Of a stretch of 6,485 nt of DNA, positions 1 through 5,127 are shown piece after piece. This stretch comes from PALSA-243 sp049522755. Lineage in GTDB: Bacteria > Acidobacteriota > Terriglobia > Bryobacterales > Bryobacteraceae. A program made the translations under genes and the position numbers. Positions within the stretch are counted from its first letter, which is position 1. The number at the start of each line of letters is the position of its first letter. The notes under the pieces are model-generated. The model did not search any database, was not told the origin of the DNA, and was given only the letters and a program-made list of their open reading frames with translations. The DNA lies in the NCBI GenBank assembly GCA_049522755.1, contig JBEKNN010000418.1:1-6485 (forward strand), in the 5' to 3' direction.

Positions 1-1647
1 GCACTAGCCAGCCTCACCGTCCTGCTCGGCAACGGCGACGGGACCTTCCGCACAACCGCACAGCTCAGTCAGAACGTATACACGACCATGACGCCGGCCA
101 TCGCCGATTTCAATGGCGACGGCATCCCCGATATCGCCACCTTTACCGGCATCTACCTCGGCAACGGCGACGGCACTTTTCAGAGTCCGCTGGCCTCGCC
201 CGTCTCGAACTTCAACGGCAATCTCGTTTCCCTCATTGCGGCCGACTTCAACGGCGACGGCCGCGCCGATGTCGCTTGGTCCGGCTTCATCGATGGGTCG
301 CTGGCAGGGGTGGTCGGCGTCGTCCCCGGCAACGGCGATGGCACTTTCCAATCCACACTCAATGTCAGTCTGACAAGCGGCGGAGTGCTCGCACTGGGCG
401 ACTTCAATGCCGATGGCCGCGCCGATCTCGCCATGCTGAGCGGGCCGGGTCAGCCCAGTTCCGCGACCATACTGCTCGGCAAGGGTGACGGCACATTTCA
501 GACGCCCTCCGTGTATACCAACTCCGCCGCGAGTTCGATCGCGGTTGCCGATTTCAACGGCGATGGCCGCGACGACCTGGCACTTGGCGGCAGCACGACG
601 GCTAGCATCCTGCTGAGCAATCCCGACGGCACGTTCCAGGCGGTCCTGAACTCTTCGATTTCCGGTACAGTTGCGGGCATCGCTGCCGGCGATTTCAACG
701 GCGACGGTCATACCGATCTTGCCGCTCTGTATTCCTCGGGCCAGAGTACCGAGAGCATCCTTCTGTTGTACGGTAACGGCGACGGCACCCTGCAGGGCCC
801 CGTGCCCGAATCGACGCCTCCGCTCGAGCAAGCGATCATCGCTGCCGACTTTAACGACGATGGCCGCACGGACCTGGCAAGTTTCTTCGACGACGACACC
901 TCCGCGGGGGTCAGTATCTTGCTCGGCCAGACTGCCGCGCAAGGACCTGTGGCCATCACCAAGGTCCTGAACGCCGCCAGTTTCACAGCGCCGATCGAGG
1001 CGGGGTCGTGGGTGACGATCCAGGGGACCGACCTCGCCAAAGATACGCGCCTCTGGCAATCGTCCGACTTCAACGGCAACAATCTGCCTACGCAGCTCGA
1101 CGGCACGAGTGCCACCATCGACGGCATCCCCGCCTACGTGGAGTATATTAGCCCCACGCAGATCAATGTGCTCGCCCCCGCCGATACGACAACGGGCAGC
1201 GTGAACGTGGTGGTCACCAACAACGGCCAATCGAGCGCGAGCGCGACCGCGCAGTTGCAGACGTACGCGCCGGCGCTCTTCATGACGCCGCAATCCAATG
1301 CGATCGCTTCCGAGCTGCCGAATTACACGCCCGTCACATCGACGGCGCCAGCGCAAGCGGGCGACCTAGTGGTGCTCTGGTGTACGGGACTCGGCCCGAC
1401 CAGTCCGGTTGCTCCCGTGGGCGCCATCGTCAGCGGTGCACCCGCGACTGCGACGCTACCCATCGTCACCATCGGAGGCACGCAGGCACGAGCGATCAGT
1501 TCCGTGATGACGAGCGGGACCGCGGGCCTGTATCAGATCACCGTGCAACTTCCCGCCAACGCGCCCACTGGCACGCCAGTGGTACAAGCGTCCATCGGCG
1601 GGGTGCAAACGCAATCCGGCGTGACGCTGTTCGTAGGCGGCCAATGA
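1..1647 (+). CDS. VCBS/FG-GAP repeat protein with TIGR03437 C-terminal domain (5' end outside window)
   Basis: The frame is open from base 1 and already encodes a repeat motif (LLGNGDGTF at 22-48) before the first in-frame ATG at 88. The gene therefore starts left of the window and 548 residues are visible. Residues 1 to about 310 are VCBS/FG-GAP repeats: six DFNxDGxxD loops (codons from 106, 244, 400, 550, 691, 847) alternate with GNGDGTF-like strands, about 46-52 residues per unit. This is the integrin-alpha-like beta-propeller pattern, and the Asp/Asn-rich loops are typical calcium ligands. From about residue 319 (ITKVLNAASF) to the end, the protein has the features of TIGR03437 (GTSATIDGIPAYVEYISPTQINVLAP, CTGLGP, YQITVQLP), a C-terminal domain known from Solibacter-type extracellular proteins. 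It is probably exported, but the signal peptide would lie outside the window. The TGA stop is at 1645-1647. The ligand or surface role is unknown; adhesion or carbohydrate/protein binding is only a guess. Confidence 0.93.
   Translation, partial: ALASLTVLLGNGDGTFRTTAQLSQNVYTTMTPAIADFNGDGIPDIATFTGIYLGNGDGTFQSPLASPVSNFNGNLVSLIAADFNGDGRADVAWSGFIDGSLAGVVGVVPGNGDGTFQSTLNVSLTSGGVLALGDFNADGRADLAMLSGPGQPSSATILLGKGDGTFQTPSVYTNSAASSIAVADFNGDGRDDLALGGSTTASILLSNPDGTFQAVLNSSISGTVAGIAAGDFNGDGHTDLAALYSSGQSTESILLLYGNGDGTLQGPVPESTPPLEQAIIAADFNDDGRTDLASFFDDDTSAGVSILLGQTAAQGPVAITKVLNAASFTAPIEAGSWVTIQGTDLAKDTRLWQSSDFNGNNLPTQLDGTSATIDGIPAYVEYISPTQINVLAPADTTTGSVNVVVTNNGQSSASATAQLQTYAPALFMTPQSNAIASELPNYTPVTSTAPAQAGDLVVLWCTGLGPTSPVAPVGAIVSGAPATATLPIVTIGGTQARAISSVMTSGTAGLYQITVQLPANAPTGTPVVQASIGGVQTQSGVTLFVGGQ
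22..930 (+). repeat. Tandem VCBS/FG-GAP coding repeats (six full units plus a leading partial)
   Basis: Near-repeating codons encode DFNGDGxxDxA loops at 106, 244, 400, 550, 691 and 847, giving intervals of 138, 156, 150, 141 and 156 bp. GNGDGTF-type strands lie between them. The sixth loop reads DFNDDGRTD, and the strand at about 610-636 reads LLSNPDGTF, so the units are diverged rather than recent duplicates. A partial unit at 22-48 shows that the array continues to the left. The number of units in the full protein, and so whether it closes a seven-bladed propeller, cannot be decided from this window. Confidence 0.88.
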
Positions 1648-1723
1648 AAACTCAGTGCGGCTCTGGCACGCTGCTAGGATTTCCATAGCCCAGGACCGCG
1701 CTCTGTCAACGGCAGGAAAGTGA

Positions 1724-1777
1724 GGCTTTCTGAAACTTGCGCCCGCCAAACCGTTGCCGTGTAGTTTCCAGAAAGCC
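1724..1777. repeat. 54-bp inverted repeat between convergent genes
   Basis: GGCTTTCTGAAACT at 1724-1737 is the inverse of AGTTTCCAGAAAGCC at 1763-1777: 9 paired bases, one bulged C, then 5 more pairs, around a 25-nt loop. A further GTGA (1720-1723) can pair with TCAC (1782-1785) beyond an internal bulge. It lies roughly midway between the stop codons of the convergent genes ending at 1647 and 1851. There is no T-run on either side, so it is not a standard intrinsic terminator. It could be a transcript-end stem-loop, a REP/MITE-like element or a protein-binding site. The arm sequence recurs in diverged form at 2558. Confidence 0.6.
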
Positions 1778-1850
1778 CGTTTCACAGCCGCTATGGGAAG
1801 AACGCCGCATGAGGAACCAGACGGCACTATACGCAAGATCCGCGCGATTA

Positions 1851-2369
1851 TTACTTCTTGGCGGCTGCGGGTGCGGCGCCAGTGCCGGTCGCGGTGACGA
1901 CGGTGAGGCTGTTGTACCAGTCCTGTACAAAGGTTTCGAGGGCCTGAAATCGCGGCTCACCGAGCGAGGTGCGCAAGGCCTCAACGTGCTCCACAATCAC
2001 GCGATCGCGGCGCGCTTTCAGCTCGGTCAGGCGTTGGTCCATCCAATCTTCCTGCTCCTCGCCCGATTCCACGAAACGCATGCGCGCCTCCAACACCACC
2101 GGCCTGTCGTTAAGGGGCTGCAACCTGGAATCGCAATCGGCGGCTACGCTGTTCAGGATGGCCATCTCCGCGTCCGTCAGGTCGCTCTGGAAGGTGAAAG
2201 GTGTTCGGGGATTGGAGTGTGACACTCGCTCAAAGAAGAGCTGATGGATCTGGATGGGGTCGGCAGCTCCGCGCGGGCGAGTCTCGCTCTTCCTGATTGT
2301 AATCTGGGAGACGCCCGGAGAAAAGCTCATGAGCCAAAGCGCGATTGCGAAAGGGAGTAGCGTCCGCAT
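1851..2369 (-). CDS. Small exported protein of unknown function, helical, acidobacterial type
   Basis: The 172-residue product starts with a typical Sec signal peptide: Arg-2, a hydrophobic core LLPFAIALWLMSF, and probable cleavage near GVSQ at about residue 21. The mature part is charged and probably mostly helical, with an FFERV segment, LTDAEMAILNSVAADC, and then LTELKARRDRVIVEHVEALRTSLGEPRFQALETFV. It ends in an Ala-rich tail with KK. I know similar exported acidobacterial proteins (FF..., LT..E...L..VA..C, then LR..LG..RF..L..FV), but they have no assigned function. The LT(x)nE and helix pattern recalls the LTxxQ (Spy/CpxP) periplasmic fold without a clear signature match. The start is fixed by an AGGAGG six bases upstream of ATG at 2369. 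The TAA stop is at 1851. Codirectional with the kinase gene but 409 bp away, it is probably transcribed from its own promoter. Confidence 0.82.
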   Translation of the reverse strand: MRTLLPFAIALWLMSFSPGVSQITIRKSETRPRGAADPIQIHQLFFERVSHSNPRTPFTFQSDLTDAEMAILNSVAADCDSRLQPLNDRPVVLEARMRFVESGEEQEDWMDQRLTELKARRDRVIVEHVEALRTSLGEPRFQALETFVQDWYNSLTVVTATGTGAAPAAAKK

Positions 2370-2375
2370 ATTACC

Positions 2376-2381
2376 CCTCCT
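2376..2381 (-). promoter_or_regulatory. Strong Shine-Dalgarno for the small exported protein
   Basis: On the minus strand AAAGGAGGGGTAAT immediately precedes ATG. The AGGAGG core is separated from the start by 6 bases, which is near-optimal and decides the start codon at 2369. Confidence 0.85.
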
Positions 2382-2383
2382 TT

Positions 2384-2401
2384 GAGGCAGTATACTACCT
2401 C
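2384..2401. promoter_or_regulatory. 18-bp palindrome overlapping a -10-like box; candidate operator
   Basis: GAGGCAGTATACTACCTC pairs in 8 of 9 positions around the centre GTATAC; the single mismatch is 2388/2397. On the minus strand it contains TATACT (2394-2389), a 5/6 match to the sigma70 -10 box. This would put transcription start only a few bases before the ribosome binding site at 2376-2381. No convincing -35 box lies 16-18 bp upstream, as expected of an activated, ECF-type or weak promoter. A homodimeric repressor bound here would block the promoter. I cannot name the regulator, and none is encoded next to it. Confidence 0.5.
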
Positions 2402-2778
2402 GAAGTACTTAGCGGGCGCACCGGAATCAGCTGGAGTTTTTGATCGCCGGTCCCCCACCCCGCGAAAGCCCTTTGCGATTCCGGCCCATCCGTGAGCCCC
2501 GCGTCTGACGCAGGCGGCTCCCTACAGGGTCCGTGTCGGCTATTGCTCCCGATAGGTGGCTTTTCGGAAACTTGCCCGACCGTTCCCCGCACCAGTACTT
2601 GGCCGTCGCACGTCCATGTCGGCCAAGTGGTTAGGCCTGGCTAAAAACAGATCGTCCGATTTATCGCGGAGGCTTGCCAAGCAGCGTTCTGCGATACATG
2701 CGAGTTGACAGGCACGCGCCTAATCGTGTTGGCCGGTCTTCTCTTGACGCCTATGGCAGACCAGGGGGTCCGACATAA
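2402..2778. other. Gene-poor intergenic region with hairpin-forming sequence
   Basis: Between the kinase stop and the promoter of the small exported gene I see no supportable gene. The only sizeable frame is a 65-codon GTG-initiated minus-strand frame (2395-2592) that has no ribosome binding site and no recognisable motif. The stretch holds three things: GGCTTTTCGGAAACTTG at 2558-2574, which resembles the arms of the 1724-1777 repeat; a perfect 9-bp inverted repeat at 2597-2628; and a weaker stem (ATCGCGG 2663-2669 with CTGCGAT 2689-2695, one G:T pair) around an inner GCTT/AAGC hairpin. No hairpin here is directly followed by a T-run on the minus strand, so a terminator for the kinase operon is not evident. 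Confidence 0.55.
2597..2628. repeat. Perfect 9-bp inverted repeat
   Basis: ACTTGGCCG (2597-2605) and CGGCCAAGT (2620-2628) are exact inverse complements around a 14-nt loop. No T-run follows on either strand, so a rho-independent terminator is not supported. It may be an RNA hairpin, a protein-binding site or part of a decayed palindromic element. Confidence 0.6.
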
Positions 2779-4281
2779 CTATGTAATAGGCTCGGCGGCG
2801 GCCAGGCGGATGGTGACTTCCAGGCCCGATGGCTGCCGGTTGCGGCACGTTACGGCGCCGCGGCACAATTCCACGCAGCTCTTCACAATGGCCAGCCCCA
2901 GCCCGGCGCCCCCGCTTTCGCGCGTGCGGGACGCCTCCGGCCGGTAAAACGGCGCGAACACTTCTTCCAGCTCGGCTTCGGGCAATCCGGGGCCGCAGTC
3001 GGCCACCGTCAGCGTCACCGCCAGCCCGTCGCGCCGGGCGCCAATGGTGATCGGGCCCGCCGAGCCGGCATAGCGAATCGCGTTGCGCAAGATGTTCGAG
3101 AGCGCGCGCACCAGGTGCGCCTCGTTGGCGATGGCGACCAGTTCCGGCGGCACGTGGGTCTCGATCTGCGCGCCGGAAAACGCCTCGCGCGCGATGGCCC
3201 GCTGCACCACCAGCGCCAAAGGCACAACGGTCACTCGCGCCGCCTCCGGATTCATCCCCGCCTTCGAGAACGAAAGCAGCTCGTTCACCAGGGCGGACAT
3301 CTCCTGGATTTCGTCGTGCAGCGTGGCGACGTCGGCCTGCTGCGCTTCGGCGGCTTTCCGCTCGAGAATGCCGAGCGCGAACTGGACCCGCGCGATGGGC
3401 GCGCAAAGCTCGTGCGCAATGTCGCCGAGGAAGCGCTTCTGGTTTTTCACGAAGCTTTGCAGACGGGCCGCCATCTGGTTGATCTGCCGGCCAAGATCGC
3501 CCAGTTCGTCGCCGCGCCGGCTGGCCACCTGGACGTCAAAGCGCCCTTCGGCAATCTGCCGGGTGACGCGATCCATCTCGCTAATCGACTGCGTCAATCC
3601 GCGCACGAACGGCAGCCAGCAGAGCACCGACACGCCCGCTACGCTCAACGCCACGGCGATCCATAAGCGCCAATCGAAGAACAGGCTGCTGTTGAAGAGC
3701 GACGACGAGCGCAGCAGCAGAATCCCGGGATGCTGATCGTCGAAGTCCGGCAGGCGCACCGGAATGCGCGCGCCGGCCCAATACAAGACCGGATCGTGGG
3801 TGATTACCAGAAATGCCGTTTCGGATGGAGATGGAGGCCGCTGCTGAGGCGGGGGAGGCGGGGGCCGGTCTTCGTCGTCGTCGCCTTTGCGAGGCGGCGG
3901 AGGAGCAGGCGGCGGAGGCCTGGGTTCCGGACGTCGCGCCGGAGCAGCTACCCGTTCCAGCTTGTCGCGCAGCTCGCGCGAGAAAGCGATGCTGGGCCCG
4001 ACGATCGCTTCGCCCTGCGGACTGGTGAGGAAGATATCCGCGCTGTAGCGTTGCGCATAGGCGGCGAATAGCGCGTCGCGGGCGTTTGCGGGCGTGGTTT
4101 CGAGCGCCAGGCTGAAGGAATCGGCGATGGCCACGATGCGGTCGCGCGCCGGGCCGAGCAGCAGCGATTCCGGGCCGAGCTGGAATTGCGAGCGCGCGAA
4201 GATTACCAGAACGGCGCCCAGCAGCGTGAGGTTGAGCAGCGCCAAAACCAGAATCTTTCTGGAAAGGGACGCGCCGCGCAT
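2779..4281 (-). CDS. CpxA-like transmembrane sensor histidine kinase
   Basis: This 500-residue inner-membrane kinase autophosphorylates on His and passes phosphate to the regulator encoded just upstream. In order: TM1 about 10-29; a periplasmic sensor region about 30-205, interrupted by a Pro/acidic segment (about 114-152, with runs of P and a DDDED patch); TM2 about 206-226; HAMP about 227-280; HisKA with phosphoacceptor H290 in FLGDIAHELCAPI; and HATPase_c with N-box N396/N400, G1 box DCGPG (428-432), F-box FAPF (442-445) and G2 box GGAGLGLAIV (457-466). All catalytic boxes are intact. The H-box has Cys where HELRTP kinases have Arg. The ATG at 4281 overlaps the regulator's TGA as TGATG, with GGGGAG six bases upstream. 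A GTG one codon earlier (4284) is less likely because its spacing would be short. Domain order and H-box context resemble CpxA, but the signal is unknown. Confidence 0.93.
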   Translation of the reverse strand: MRGASLSRKILVLALLNLTLLGAVLVIFARSQFQLGPESLLLGPARDRIVAIADSFSLALETTPANARDALFAAYAQRYSADIFLTSPQGEAIVGPSIAFSRELRDKLERVAAPARRPEPRPPPPAPPPPRKGDDDEDRPPPPPPQQRPPSPSETAFLVITHDPVLYWAGARIPVRLPDFDDQHPGILLLRSSSLFNSSLFFDWRLWIAVALSVAGVSVLCWLPFVRGLTQSISEMDRVTRQIAEGRFDVQVASRRGDELGDLGRQINQMAARLQSFVKNQKRFLGDIAHELCAPIARVQFALGILERKAAEAQQADVATLHDEIQEMSALVNELLSFSKAGMNPEAARVTVVPLALVVQRAIAREAFSGAQIETHVPPELVAIANEAHLVRALSNILRNAIRYAGSAGPITIGARRDGLAVTLTVADCGPGLPEAELEEVFAPFYRPEASRTRESGGAGLGLAIVKSCVELCRGAVTCRNRQPSGLEVTIRLAAAEPIT

Positions 4282-4997
4282 CACTCGCTCCCCGGTTGTT
4301 TGAGCATGTAGCCCACGCCGCGAATGGTATCGATCCAGCGCGGGGACTTCGCATCGTCCCCCAGCTTCTTACGCAGCGACGAGATATGAACGTCGATGGA
4401 ACGGTCGAAGCTTTCGAAATCGCGCTCGGCGGTTTCGAGCAGCAGCTGCTCGCGCGTCTTCACACGGCCGGAGGCGCGCACCAGCGAGAGCAACAGATCG
4501 AATTCCTGGCGCGTGAGAAGCAGCGGCTGAGCGTTCATCGACGCGCTGTGCGAGCCCGGGTCGATAAAGAGACCGCCGATGGCGAGCGGCGTATTGCGCT
4601 TGTCCGCCGTGGCCGCTTCGGTGATGAGGGAGCGCCGCAGCACGGCGCGCAGGCGGGCGAGGAGCTCGCGCGTGGAGAACGTCTTGGGCAGATAATCGTC
4701 GGCGCCCATTTCGAGGCCCACGATGCGGTCGGCCTCTTCGCCGCGGCCGGTGAGCATCAGGACCGGGACGCTCGATTGCGCGCGGATCTGGCGCAGGACT
4801 TCGAAGCCGTCCATGCCGGGCAGCATGACGTCGAGCAGGATTGCGTGGAACTTCCCGGCCAGCGCCAGCGCTAAACCGGACGGGCCGGTGTGGGCCATGG
4901 ACAGGGAGTATCCCATGGTTTCGAGATAGTCCTTGACCAGGCGGCAGAGCCGCACGTCGTCTTCGATCAGCAGCAGGCGCGGCGGCGAGGGATGCAT
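4281..4997 (-). CDS. OmpR/CpxR-family response regulator
   Basis: This 238-residue cytoplasmic transcription factor has an N-terminal receiver domain (about 7-122) and a C-terminal winged-helix DNA-binding domain (about 140-234; RSIDVHISSLRKKLG and IRGVGYML are diagnostic). The receiver shows acidic pocket D13/D14, phosphoacceptor D56 in LLDVMLPGMDG, switch T83 and K105. K105 is followed by Thr (PKTF) instead of the almost invariant Pro of the family. The receiver sequence (ARGSELDR-like GRGEEADRIVGLEMGADDYLP) is most like CpxR. The ATG at 4997 (MHPSPPRLLLIEDD) gives the normal family length. A longer reading frame from TTG at 5060 would add 21 residues with no family match and would run through the putative operator, so it is rejected. 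The ribosome binding site is weak (TAGGT). It is first in the operon, with the kinase directly downstream and translationally coupled. Confidence 0.93.
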   Translation of the reverse strand: MHPSPPRLLLIEDDVRLCRLVKDYLETMGYSLSMAHTGPSGLALALAGKFHAILLDVMLPGMDGFEVLRQIRAQSSVPVLMLTGRGEEADRIVGLEMGADDYLPKTFSTRELLARLRAVLRRSLITEAATADKRNTPLAIGGLFIDPGSHSASMNAQPLLLTRQEFDLLLSLVRASGRVKTREQLLLETAERDFESFDRSIDVHISSLRKKLGDDAKSPRWIDTIRGVGYMLKQPGSE

Positions 4998-5032
4998 CGG
5001 GTACCTACAGAGTAAGTCAGTTTCGACGGCCC

Positions 5033-5058
5033 TTAACCAAACTTTACACTTGCCTAAC
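5033..5058 (-). promoter_or_regulatory. Candidate CpxR/OmpR-type binding site: phased GTAAA-like half-sites
   Basis: Read on the minus strand, GTTAG (5058-5054), GTAAA (5047-5043) and GTTAA (5037-5033) are spaced 11 and 10 bp apart. The last two form GTAAA-N5-GTTAA, one base from the enterobacterial CpxR consensus GTAAA-N5-GTAAA. Tandem half-sites at 10-bp spacing are typical of OmpR-family regulators. The site is 36-50 bp upstream of the regulator ATG, suited to autoregulation, and 80-95 bp upstream of the divergent cytochrome start. That the adjacent regulator binds here is inference. Confidence 0.5.
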
Positions 5059-5090
5059 AATTTTGGCCGATAAGAACACTTGCCGCTAAC
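5046..5090 (+). repeat. Direct repeat ACACTTGCC(GC)TAAC, 30-bp period
   Basis: ACACTTGCC occurs exactly at 5046-5054 and 5076-5084. Each copy is followed by TAACA, at 5055 in the first and after an extra GC in the second. The 30-bp offset is about three helical turns, so both copies face the same side of the DNA. The first copy overlaps the GTAAA half-site. Two copies in a 130-bp divergent promoter region fit regulator binding sites better than chance repetition, but I cannot compute a genome-wide expectation. Confidence 0.55.
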
Positions 5091-5116
5091 ACGCAGCGGC
5101 TGGAATGAAGACTGTA

Positions 5117-5122
5117 GAGGAG
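5117..5122 (+). promoter_or_regulatory. Shine-Dalgarno for the di-heme cytochrome gene
   Basis: GAGGAG lies 5 bases before ATG at 5128. This favours 5128 over the in-frame start at 5080, which has no ribosome binding site and would add 16 charged residues ahead of the signal peptide. Confidence 0.8.
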
Positions 5123-5127
5123 AAACG

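Noticed and set aside
4..1356. A 450-codon open frame on the minus strand opposite the VCBS gene
   Set aside because: It mirrors the repetitive, GC-rich codons of the VCBS repeats, has no ribosome binding site or recognisable domain, and the plus frame has clear VCBS and TIGR03437 motifs.
88..1647. ATG at 88 as the true start of the VCBS gene
   Set aside because: The same frame encodes a VCBS strand (LLGNGDGTF) upstream at 22-48, and there is no signal peptide or ribosome binding site at 88, so the gene is cut by the window edge.
1648..1850. Intrinsic terminator between the convergent genes
   Set aside because: The hairpin at 1724-1777 has no T-run on either strand and a 25-nt loop, so only an inverted repeat is claimed.
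2395..2592. 65-codon minus-strand frame starting with GTG
   Set aside because: There is no ribosome binding site, no known motif, unremarkable composition, and it runs through the likely promoter of the next gene.
2621..2695. tRNA-like D-arm (GGCC-AAGTGGTTA-GGCC)
   Set aside because: No anticodon arm with a 5-bp stem and no T-arm (GTTCGA-type) follow at the expected spacing, so it is neither a tRNA nor a convincing tRNA remnant.
2705..2733. TTGACA as a -35 box on the plus strand
   Set aside because: No -10-like hexamer lies 15-19 bp downstream, and the plus strand beyond it is antisense to the kinase.
3581..4354. Long alternative minus-strand frames inside the kinase gene (for example 257 and 228 codons)
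   Set aside because: These are frame shadows caused by high G+C; the kinase frame has complete HAMP, HisKA and HATPase motifs.
4998..5060. N-terminal extension of the response regulator from TTG at 5060
   Set aside because: The extra 21 residues do not match the family, there is no ribosome binding site, and the segment overlaps the likely promoter and operator.
5043..5074. TTTACA ... GATAAG as a sigma70 promoter for the cytochrome gene
   Set aside because: The -35 match is good (5/6), but the spacing is 20 bp and the -10 is poor, so it is not supportable as a standard promoter.
5082..5100. GCCGC/GCGGC hairpin in the cytochrome leader
   Set aside because: The stem is only 5 bp with a 9-nt loop, there is no T-run and no occlusion of the ribosome binding site, and chance is likely in GC-rich DNA.
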